Origin: Acidobacteriota bacterium
GTDB taxonomy: Bacteria > Acidobacteriota > Terriglobia > Terriglobales > Acidobacteriaceae
Assembly (NCBI GenBank): GCA_021819255.1
Contig: JAKART010000167.1
Coordinates: forward strand, 1-5,972
Length of the DNA: 5,972 nucleotides
Reading direction: 5' to 3'
Positions within the stretch are counted from its first letter, which is position 1. Each line of letters starts with the position of its first letter. Position numbers and translations under genes: made by a program. Below the pieces are notes generated by a model. It saw nothing but the letters and a program-made list of their open reading frames with translations, was not told where the DNA came from and made no database searches. Below are positions 1 through 5,679 of the stretch, one piece after another.

Positions 1-1
1 C

Positions 2-262
2 CAGAACCTGGAACAACAGTTGCGAAACACCGCGAGCCGCTTCCCTGAGATCCTTGACCTGCACGAGATCTCCGTAACGCGAGCCTACGGAGGGGCGGCG
101 AAAAATGTGCAGGTCAATCTGCACTGCACCCTGCCGGACGATCTTTCCATGGAAGCCGTCCATCGGGTGATTACAAACTTTGAAGATGATTTTCGTCTCC
201 ACCATCCCCAGGTGACGCGAGTGTTGATTCACCCCGAACCGGCGACCGACAATCGCCGGTAA
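2..262 (+). CDS. Cation diffusion facilitator (CDF) family metal efflux protein, C-terminal cytoplasmic domain (5' end outside window)
   Basis: This is the last 86 codons of a gene entering from the left edge; the first complete codon is at 2 and the stop is TAA at 260-262. The residues match the C-terminal cytoplasmic dimerisation domain of CDF transporters, which export divalent metals such as Zn, Co, Fe or Mn in exchange for protons. Visible family features are a beta strand in HEISVTRAYGG, a second strand in NVQVNLHCTLPDDLSMEAVH leading into a helix, and a final strand in VTRVLIHPEP. This is the ferredoxin-like fold in which His and Asp residues can bind regulatory metal. The transmembrane part lies outside the window, so the metal cannot be judged. 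A TTG at 20 could be mistaken for a start, but the frame is open to the edge and the domain is incomplete without upstream sequence. The family call is fairly secure; the substrate is unknown. Confidence 0.78.
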   Translation, partial: QNLEQQLRNTASRFPEILDLHEISVTRAYGGAAKNVQVNLHCTLPDDLSMEAVHRVITNFEDDFRLHHPQVTRVLIHPEPATDNRR

Positions 263-272
263 AATCAGACTC

Positions 273-300
273 AGGAGATCCGAGGTTGAATCTCCTCGGA
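273..300 (+). terminator. Two overlapping, mutually exclusive hairpins just after the CDF gene (possible terminator or attenuator)
   Basis: Two perfect 7-bp stems share bases, so only one can form at a time. AGGAGAT (273-279) pairs with ATCTCCT (290-296), and TCCGAGG (279-285) pairs with CCTCGGA (294-300). They start 10 nt after the CDF stop codon. No T-run follows, so this is not a textbook intrinsic terminator. It could be a transcript end, a switch for the downstream gene, or coincidence. Confidence 0.35.
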
Positions 301-320
301 CTGGGTTCAAAGCACCTGAA

Positions 321-380
321 GTCCGGTTCCTGCGTCCAGAGTCCGGTTCCTGTGTCCAGAGCCAAGTTCCAGCGTCCAGA
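321..380. repeat. 20-nt tandem repeat, three copies, upstream of the PASTA gene
   Basis: Three head-to-tail 20-nt units occupy 321-340, 341-360 and 361-380. Copies 1 and 2 differ at one base (C/T at unit position 13). Copy 3 differs from copy 1 at four bases (unit positions 2, 4, 5 and 11). The shared tail GCGTCCAGA or GTGTCCAGA ends each copy. The period is not a multiple of three, so it is not built as a protein repeat. It sits in the spacer between the CDF gene and the PASTA gene, about 120 nt upstream of the latter's start. It looks like a small minisatellite formed by local duplication. Confidence 0.8.
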
Positions 381-499
381 GCCAGCCTTGCGATCCTGCT
401 CCCACTTCCAGCCTGCGCGAACCCGACCGGCGAACAGTGGCCAGCCATCGCATTCAGGACGGATCTTGTGCTGCAAAGCCCCGCGATACGGTACATGAG

Positions 500-1312
500 A
501 TGAAACGGTTCTTTCGCGTCATGCTTTTGGGTTTGGAGATGGTAGCCGTGATGTTGCTCTCCGCGGCAATCACGTTACGAATCGCTCTGCATGGCCACGA
601 GGTGAAGATTCCCGATTTTTCCGGCATGAGCATGGCTGACGCCAGCCATGCAGCGCTTCGCGCCGGAGTGGGGCTTCACATCGAAGACCGGTTCTACTCC
701 ACCACCGAGCCGGTGGGGTGGATCCTCTCCCAGACGCCGGCAGCCGGAACCACGGTGCGCCATGGCTGGCAGGTTCGGGTAACGGTAAGCCTGGGGCCGC
801 AGCAGGTTACGGTCCCGAATGTTGTGGGCCAGCCCGTGCAGGAAGCATCCAGCAACCTGCGAAGGACCCGCCTGGAACTGGGAACGCTGGCGCATCTTGG
901 GGCCCCAGGAGATCCGGACATGACCCTTGCGCAGACCCCGCAGCCGAATGCCGGGGTCGACCAGCCCGTGGTGAATCTGCTGCTCAGCTCGCCAACAAGG
1001 GCTGCAAAGGGGTTCGTCATGCCGTCCGTCGTCGGAATGAAGGAGATCGCGGCCAGCCAGTGGGCAGCCGGAATGGGGCTGAAGGTGGTCACCCGAACCA
1101 CAGAGATCTCAGCACCCCCACCGGCTGACCCGGAACAGCCGGCGCCGGCCCGGGCAGGGTCCAAGGCGGCGTCTTCGGACAGTGTTGTCGCCGCGCAGTG
1201 GCCGGAGTCCGGCTTCAAGGCCTCACCGGGGGATGTGTTGCTGCTGACGGTTGAGCCATCGGCGGCGTCATCGCCGCTGCCCGCTCCCTCGGCCTCGCCA
1301 TCTCCCGAGTAA
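500..1312 (+). CDS. Membrane-anchored protein with three PASTA domains
   Basis: This 270-residue protein has a short basic N-terminus (MKRFFR), one hydrophobic segment at about residues 8-30, and then three PASTA units. These lie at about 34-99 (VKIPDFSGMSMADA), 102-166 (VTVPNVVGQPVQEA) and 172-252 (FVMPSVVGMKEIA). The third is split by a Pro/Ala-rich insert at about 203-227. The tail (253-270) is Pro/Ser/Ala-rich. PASTA domains bind peptidoglycan fragments or act as extracellular spacers, usually on Ser/Thr kinases or penicillin-binding proteins. Here neither a kinase nor a transpeptidase domain is present, so this is a stand-alone, probably periplasmic, wall-facing protein. I chose ATG at 500 because it puts the membrane helix at the N-terminus; an in-frame GTG at 437 would add 21 unremarkable residues. 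No strong Shine-Dalgarno is visible before either. The fold is secure; the exact role is unknown. Confidence 0.85.
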   Translation: MKRFFRVMLLGLEMVAVMLLSAAITLRIALHGHEVKIPDFSGMSMADASHAALRAGVGLHIEDRFYSTTEPVGWILSQTPAAGTTVRHGWQVRVTVSLGPQQVTVPNVVGQPVQEASSNLRRTRLELGTLAHLGAPGDPDMTLAQTPQPNAGVDQPVVNLLLSSPTRAAKGFVMPSVVGMKEIAASQWAAGMGLKVVTRTTEISAPPPADPEQPAPARAGSKAASSDSVVAAQWPESGFKASPGDVLLLTVEPSAASSPLPAPSASPSPE

Positions 1313-1478
1313 CGCGACAGCCCTGCCGCCCCGATCCCAAGACCCGAACTCGCTCCCTTTTTCCATGTGGATGAATCTCTCATCCTTTCCCGAGACCCTG
1401 AAACTTCCGCTGACCGCATCCGCCTTGCGGCGCCTGGGCCTGGGCACACTGGCTGTCTCATGCTGACTCTGGGAGGAC

Positions 1479-1531
1479 GGCCGGCATTCCGCTGAACCTG
1501 GCGATGTTCATCTCCGGCGAATGGCCGGGCC
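1479..1531 (+). other. Imperfect inverted repeat in the leader of the thioesterase gene
   Basis: The left arm GGCCGGCATTCCGC (1479-1492) is nearly complementary to the right arm GGCGAATGGCCGGGCC (1516-1531), with two bulged bases and a mismatch near the loop. It ends about 18 nt before the thioesterase start. No T-run follows. The rest of the 1313-1546 spacer shows nothing recognisable. It may be a leader structure or chance in GC-rich DNA. Confidence 0.25.
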
Positions 1532-1549
1532 GGGTAGACTGGCAGAGTG

Positions 1550-2011
1550 ATGGCTGTCCAGGATTTTTACCCTGAACATCTCGCTTTCTGTTACGGTTGC
1601 GGTCGGCTTAACCACTACGGCCACCATATCCGCACCGATTGGGATGGCGATGAGACCGTCTCCCTCTTCACTCCCCAGCCCTGGCACACCGCCATTCCAG
1701 GATTTGTCTATGGCGGCGTTATCGCTTCGCTGGTGGACTGCCACTCCACCGGGACGGCGGCAGCCGCAGCGTACCGCGCTGCGGGCCGCGAACCGGGCAG
1801 TGACCCGCCCTTTCGATTCGTGACGGGTGCGCTGCGAGTCGACTACCTGAAGCCCACACCGCTCGGCCCGACGCTCACCATTCGCGGCCGCGTCAAAGAG
1901 ATCAGGGGCCGAAAGGTCATCGTCGAGTCCACGGTGTACGCCGAAGGAGCCGCTACGGCGCGGGGAGAAGTTGTCGCCGTCCAGATGCCGGACGATTTCG
2001 GGAAGGCCTGA
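1550..2011 (+). CDS. PaaI-family (hotdog fold) thioesterase
   Basis: This 153-residue protein has the length and motif order of PaaI/YbgC-like hotdog thioesterases, cytoplasmic enzymes that hydrolyse acyl-CoA thioesters. The N-terminus has FCYGCGRLNHYGHHI, resembling the C-x2-C-G-x-x-N-x-x-G-(L/H) segment common in one branch of these proteins. The central helix motif is GFVYGGVIASLVDCHSTGTA (residues 51-70), where Tyr replaces the more usual His of HGG and Asp63 is the likely acidic active-site residue. RVDYLKPTPLG (96-106) and IRGRVKEIRGRKVIVES are the following beta strands. The start is uncertain by one codon: GTG at 1547 directly precedes ATG at 1550, and neither has a strong Shine-Dalgarno. 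It converges on rsmB with 17 nt between the stop codons. The fold is secure; the acyl substrate is unknown. Confidence 0.82.
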   Translation: MAVQDFYPEHLAFCYGCGRLNHYGHHIRTDWDGDETVSLFTPQPWHTAIPGFVYGGVIASLVDCHSTGTAAAAAYRAAGREPGSDPPFRFVTGALRVDYLKPTPLGPTLTIRGRVKEIRGRKVIVESTVYAEGAATARGEVVAVQMPDDFGKA

Positions 2012-2017
2012 GGCTCT

Positions 2018-2040
2018 GCTTTGCTGCTCTACGGCAAAGC
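2018..2040. terminator. Hairpin between the convergent thioesterase and rsmB genes
   Basis: GCTTTGC (2018-2024) and GCAAAGC (2034-2040) form a perfect 7-bp stem with a 9-nt loop. It starts 6 nt past the thioesterase stop, and the loop contains the rsmB stop codon (2029-2031, minus strand). Its position between convergent genes suits a bidirectional transcript end, but neither strand has a U-run after the stem, so the call is tentative. Confidence 0.35.
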
Positions 2041-3502
2041 CGGATCCCGGTGGAGCAGGGCGGCGAAGAAGCCGTCGCCTTGAAAGTTCACTCCGGGCAG
2101 CGTGCGCAGGCAACCGTTGCGGATCAGGTTCAGCGGCAGCGAGGCGAGAATGCCGTCCCGAAAAAGCCTGTGGAGGTGGGGCTCCAAGGAGGGGTTGGTG
2201 ACGGTGGGGTTGCCGGCCAACACGGCGGAGACGACTTGCTCATTCTCCTCCGGTTCGAGGGAACATGTGGAGTAGAGCAAGCTCCCGCCCGGAGCCAGAC
2301 GGCCGAGGGCCGCACGGAGAATCTCGCCCTGACGGAGAGCTTGGCGGGGCAGGTCCGACGGCTGAAGCCGGTGACGGATCTCTGGATTGCGGCCCAGCGT
2401 CCCAGTCCCCGTCGCAATGGACGTCGCAGAGAATGAGATCGAAAAGCCCCTCTCGCTCCGGCAACTGACAGGCATCGGCATGTAGCGTCCGCACCCGCCG
2501 AGGGGTGGGACGCTCGCGGCCGTTTGCCCGCAAAACATCCCGGAGGCGAGCCGTCAACGATTGGAGGCGTCGCGGGTTGGCCTCGCTGGCCAGAATCCGG
2601 GCATCAGGATGGCGGCGGAGCAGAACCAGTGTCTTGCCACCCGGGGCCGCGCATGTGTCCCAGATGCGCATGGGTTCCAAACCAGCCCGTGGCCCGGCAG
2701 CGGCAGCACACAGCTCGGCAACCAGGCGGGAGCCGTCGTCCATCTGCGGCAGAGGGATTGGCAGCAGGGTTTCGCCGGCGGGAGGTCCCTCCGGCCCGGA
2801 CAAGAGCTGAGCACCGCCGGAAGCCTCCTGCGGCTCGTTCAGCGGCGTCTTCCCCGCTCCCTCCGCCGGAAAGAGCAACCCCTCGGCGGGCTCCCTTTGG
2901 CCAGACTCACAGACGGTCAGAGCGGCGGTCCTACCGTAATTTTGTACCCATCGGCTCACAAGCCAAAGGGGATGGCCCAGCCGCTGGGCAAAAGCAGCCG
3001 CGCTCTCGTACAGCCTCGCCTTGCCGGGGGGCTGACGCGTCAGGTTACGCAGGATGGCGTTGACCATGGCGGCAGCTCCGGGGTGATTTGCAGCGCGAAC
3101 CAGCTCGACCGACTCGGACAGTGCGGCATGGGCGCGAATACGATCAAGGTGGAGAAGCTGAAAGGCCCCAAGACGAAGGGCGATGGAGACGGGCACAGGA
3201 AGCACTTCATCGGGACGATGGAGCAGGGATGCGATGCGAGCGTCAAGAGCGATCTGCCACCGCAGGACTCCCATGGCCAGGGTGGTCGTCAGGTTGCGAT
3301 CCAGGGGCGGCAGAGCCGAGACCGCCGGATCGCGCAGCAGGTCATCCGCATGGGCCGAGGTGGTCGCCACCCGCAGAAGGATATGAAACGCAGCCAACCG
3401 GGCAGGCGAAATCGGCGCAGATGAAGAGAGCCGATACGCGCTCTTTTGCTCCTGCCTTGTCGGGGGTCGAGAAGGACCTGGCTGCTTGGGCTTGGCCGTC
3501 AT
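2029..3502 (-). pseudogene. rsmB: 16S rRNA (cytosine-967-C5)-methyltransferase RsmB, broken by a single-base frameshift
   Basis: RsmB transfers a methyl group from S-adenosylmethionine to C5 of a 16S rRNA cytosine. An N-terminal NusB-like RNA-binding domain is visible at about residues 31-155 (ARLAAFHILLRV, HAALSESVELVRAANHPGA). The methyltransferase follows, with SAM motif I WDTCAAPGGKT at 281-291. The frame then breaks. Minus-strand DNA reads through DVHCDG and then, because of one surplus base in the C4 run at 2407-2410, into low-complexity nonsense ending at 2240. The other frame resumes exactly with TGTLGRNPEIRHR, LAPGGSLLYSTCSLEPEENE and an intact C-terminus to TAG at 2029-2031. Deleting one base gives 490 residues, with active-site cysteines at 363 (motif IV) and 413 (TCS, the nucleophile position). 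Motif IV also deviates: His and Asp replace the usual Pro and Ser/Thr around Cys363. The start is ATG at 3502 (MTAKPKQ), with a weak GGAT 5 nt upstream; the frame extends to a GTG at 3574 through unconserved AT-rich DNA. It may be a sequencing error rather than a true pseudogene. Confidence 0.88.
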
Positions 3503-3596
3503 AATAGATCCAAAATTCAAAAATTCAACGCCAACATCGGAGAAGACTCCAGCAATGGATGAGTTAAGGTCCACCAGATCATATTTCCAGTGATGG

Positions 3597-3625
3597 ATTA
3601 ACTTTTAAATATGAACCGTTGGCAA
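3597..3625 (-). promoter_or_regulatory. Candidate sigma70-type promoter for rsmB
   Basis: On the minus strand, TTGCCA (3625-3620, five of six to TTGACA) is separated by 17 nt from GTTAAT (3602-3597, four of six to TATAAT). It lies in the AT-rich 149-nt gap after fmt, about 95 nt before the rsmB start. This would let rsmB be transcribed apart from fmt. It is a consensus match only. Confidence 0.35.
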
Positions 3626-3651
3626 ATAATTTCTATCTTCCCTATAAATTC

Positions 3652-4587
3652 TCAGGTCAAGCTCTCGCCTGGACGAACCTGGAAGTCTTTGGCAAACTGA
3701 GCCCCCGAAAGCCGAGGCTTACCTTCGACCTGCACCTCCTCGAAGACCAAAGCAGTGCTTTTGGCAGAACCAACAAACAACTTATCTCCCGATATCTCTA
3801 TCTGATATGGAGCTAAACCTTGTGTTGAATCTGATGTGCGCATTCTGTGGATAAGGAATCGCTTGCCGCGAAACATCGCGTGTGCGCCAGGCCAGGGAGT
3901 GAAGCCCCTCCAGCGGTTATACGTCTCCTGAGCCGTACGGTGGAGAAGATCAAGACGCCCATCTTCCCGGTTCAGGAGCGGAGCCGGCGTAGCGGCTGCA
4001 TGATCTTGCGGCTGAGCGCGTATCGTCTTATGCTCAAGCCCATAAAGTGTTTCAATTAGTAGTTTTGAACCATCTTCCGCAAGTTTTGCATATAGATCAC
4101 TCGCGGTTGTCTCGGGGCCTATCGGAACCCTGCGGGCGAGTAACGTGTCTCCCGTATCCAGCCCGGCATCCAACAGCATGGTGGTGACTCCGGTCTCCGT
4201 ATCTCCATTCGCCACAGCCCACTGAATGGGGGCCGCTCCCCGGTACTTTGGCAACAGCGACCCATGGACGTTGATATTGCCAAAGCGGGGCAGATCGAGC
4301 ATCCACGGAGGAATGATCCGTCCGTAGGCGACCACCACGATTGCGTCCGGGGCGATTTGCTCCAGAGTCGACCGAAGCTCAGGGTTATTCTTGAGCCTTT
4401 CCGGCTGCACAACGGAGACGCCAAGCCGATCGGCGAGCCGCTTGACGGGCGGGAGTTGAAGCTGCTGCTTCCTTCCTGCGGGTCGGTCCGGCTGCGTCAG
4501 CACCAGAGGGACCTGATGGCCGGCATCCACCAGCGCTTGCAGACTAGGCACGGCAAACTCTGGAGTTCCACAAAAGACGATTCTCAT
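3652..4587 (-). CDS. fmt: Methionyl-tRNA formyltransferase
   Basis: Fmt transfers the formyl group of 10-formyl-tetrahydrofolate to Met-tRNA(fMet), making the bacterial initiator tRNA. The 311-residue length is normal for the family. The N-terminal Rossmann domain opens with MRIVFCGTPEFAVPSL. The catalytic loop is NINVHGSLLPKYRGAAPIQW, with Asn106 and His108, and GLDTGD supplies Asp144, together the expected Asn/His/Asp active site. The C-terminal tRNA-binding barrel begins near PLLNREDGRLDL and includes RWRGFTPWPGA. I chose ATG at 4587 because AGGAAG (4599-4594) sits 6 nt upstream; another ATG lies directly before it at 4590, and the frame extends to 4614 through AT-rich DNA without support. 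It is separated from upstream def by an unusually long 440-nt gap and from downstream rsmB by 149 nt. No odd features are seen; the call is secure. Confidence 0.95.
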   Translation of the reverse strand: MRIVFCGTPEFAVPSLQALVDAGHQVPLVLTQPDRPAGRKQQLQLPPVKRLADRLGVSVVQPERLKNNPELRSTLEQIAPDAIVVVAYGRIIPPWMLDLPRFGNINVHGSLLPKYRGAAPIQWAVANGDTETGVTTMLLDAGLDTGDTLLARRVPIGPETTASDLYAKLAEDGSKLLIETLYGLEHKTIRAQPQDHAAATPAPLLNREDGRLDLLHRTAQETYNRWRGFTPWPGAHAMFRGKRFLIHRMRTSDSTQGLAPYQIEISGDKLFVGSAKSTALVFEEVQVEGKPRLSGAQFAKDFQVRPGESLT

Positions 4588-5027
4588 CATGTACTTCCTA
4601 ATATTTTTCTTCAATCCATCTCATTTTGCAACACTTGCGAATGAGAGGTCTGCCGGGGTAGGGATGCGGTCCCGAGCCATCGCTCTGCAGCCACTCCTGA
4701 CTGGAGATTCCGGCGGCTGGGGAGGTTCTCTTCGACTGGAGGCAGAAGCAGCAGCGGGTTGAAGTTCGCTGAACTTTGAAGGGAGAGCCGTTCCAACCCT
4801 GTCCTCCGGCGGGAAACCTTCCCGGCAACGCCACGCCGGATGCAATCTCTCCAGCCCCCTTGAAGAGACCCGCGCTTTCACGGCCAGGCTGGACAGCACC
4901 CTGCGGAAAACATCAGGAAAACCACAAAAAGACTCCAGATGAAAAGTATATAAAGTTATTATTTACAGATGTTTGCAGCCAATCGCTCATGTTAATTTTG
5001 AGCTGTACTCTCGAACTGTGAATTCAA
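4588..5027. other. 440-nt spacer between def and fmt, no recognisable gene
   Basis: The flanks are AT-rich (4588-4620 and about 4905-5027), while the middle (about 4621-4905) has coding-like high GC. Several short frames are open here, the longest a minus-strand GTG-started frame of 92 codons (4621-4899). Its product is Arg/Pro/Ser-rich and resembles no family I know, and it lacks a well-spaced ribosome site. Structural elements are a 7-bp stem TCCGGCG/CGCCGGA (4805-4811 with 4834-4840) enclosing GGAA/TTCC (4812-4815 with 4819-4822), and AAGTTC-GCT-GAACTT (4762-4776). A lone TATACT (minus strand, 4950-4945) resembles a -10 box but has no good -35. Candidates are a structured fmt leader, a decayed gene, or an unknown small gene; none is proven. 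Confidence 0.5.
4594..4599 (-). promoter_or_regulatory. Ribosome binding site of fmt
   Basis: AGGAAG on the minus strand lies 6 nt before ATG 4587 and 3 nt before ATG 4590. The spacing favours 4587 as the true start, matching the family's MRIVF beginning. It is the clearest Shine-Dalgarno sequence in the window. Confidence 0.7.
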
Positions 5028-5636
5028 CTACCACTCTCCATTCCTTTGCATCTTCCGGATGCGGCGGAGGACCAGATCGCGCTTCAGACGGCTCAAGCGG
5101 TCGATGAAGAGGATGCCGTGGAGATGGTCGATCTCGTGCAGCATGGCGCGCGCCAGCAGATCCGTACCCTCCACTTCAAAAAACTCTCCTTGGATGTTCT
5201 GTGCTCGAACCTTCACCCAGGCGTCGCGGTGTACCTTTTCACGAATTTCCGGCAGAGAGAGGCAGCCCTCCTCCTCGAACTGCTTGCCGCGACGATCGAT
5301 CACGACAGGATTGATGAGAACCAATTTGTCCTCAGGCCGCTCGTGATAGCTGATGTCGATGACCGTGATCTGCCGGGAGACGTCTACCTGAGGAGCGGCG
5401 AGGCCGATACCTTCGGCGGCATACATGCTATCGAACATCTCATCGACGAACTGAGCGAGCTCCGGGGTAAACTCCGTCACCGGTTCGCCCGGCTTGAGCA
5501 GCGTGGGGTGCGGGTACTTGATAACCGGATGAAGCTTGGGGGCCGAGCGAATGATGGAGTCCCGAATCGCGGCCCGGGAGGTGCGCCGGGAATCCTGGGT
5601 ATCCGGTTGAACATCGGGCTTGGTCGCCATGGGCAT
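5028..5636 (-). CDS. def: Peptide deformylase
   Basis: This metalloenzyme removes the N-formyl group from the first Met of nascent proteins, at the ribosome exit. All three family motifs are intact in the 202-residue protein: GIGLAAPQ (76-83), EGCLSLP (123-129) and HEIDH (167-171). Cys125, His167 and His171 are the metal ligands (usually Fe2+), and Glu168 is the catalytic acid/base. The core begins near VIKYPHPTLL, about residue 38, so there is a polar extension of roughly 36 residues before it with no signal-peptide character. The start is ambiguous: ATG 5636 (MPMATK) and ATG 5630 (MATKPD) are in frame two codons apart, and neither has a strong Shine-Dalgarno. It follows aroC by 43 nt on the same strand, so the two are probably co-transcribed. 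It acts together with fmt downstream. The call is secure. Confidence 0.95.
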   Translation of the reverse strand: MPMATKPDVQPDTQDSRRTSRAAIRDSIIRSAPKLHPVIKYPHPTLLKPGEPVTEFTPELAQFVDEMFDSMYAAEGIGLAAPQVDVSRQITVIDISYHERPEDKLVLINPVVIDRRGKQFEEEGCLSLPEIREKVHRDAWVKVRAQNIQGEFFEVEGTDLLARAMLHEIDHLHGILFIDRLSRLKRDLVLRRIRKMQRNGEW

Positions 5637-5640
5637 CTCT

Positions 5641-5655
5641 GACAGGATTCCTGTC
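5641..5655. other. 15-nt palindrome in the aroC-def gap
   Basis: GACAGGA-T-TCCTGTC is a perfect inverted repeat with a one-base centre, ending 4 nt before the def start at 5636 on the minus strand. In RNA it could form a 5-bp stem (GACAG/CTGTC) with a 5-nt loop close to the initiation region. It could also be a protein operator, or chance. Confidence 0.3.
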
Positions 5656-5679
5656 TACTGGCTGGGGATTCTGTTGAAT

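Noticed and set aside
321..380. CRISPR array
   Set aside because: The 20-nt units are directly adjacent with no spacers, and no cas gene is present.
694..1461. A 255-codon minus-strand frame opposite the PASTA gene
   Set aside because: Antisense shadow; the plus strand carries three clear PASTA units.
1251..1466. A 71-codon plus-strand frame overlapping the PASTA 3' end
   Set aside because: The first part is an Arg-rich out-of-frame reading of the PASTA tail; there is no family match and no ribosome site.
2240..2460. Programmed ribosomal frameshifting in rsmB
   Set aside because: A +1 shift at GAC-GGG-G has no known stimulatory context, rsmB is not known to use frameshifting, and the zero frame runs on for over 50 junk codons rather than meeting a prompt stop.
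2561..3424. A 287-codon open frame opposite rsmB
   Set aside because: Antisense shadow of the RsmB coding frame, with no recognisable domain and low-complexity composition.
3503..3574. N-terminal extension of RsmB to GTG 3574
   Set aside because: The extra 24 residues come from AT-rich spacer DNA and precede the normal start; ATG 3502 is preferred.
4776..5021. An 81-codon plus-strand frame in the def-fmt spacer
   Set aside because: No ribosome site and no family resemblance; it crosses the GC-rich to AT-rich boundary with no sign of coding constraint.
5046..5642. A 198-codon open frame on the plus strand, exactly opposite def
   Set aside because: It is a codon-bias shadow of a high-GC gene; the minus-strand product has all deformylase motifs and the plus product resembles nothing.
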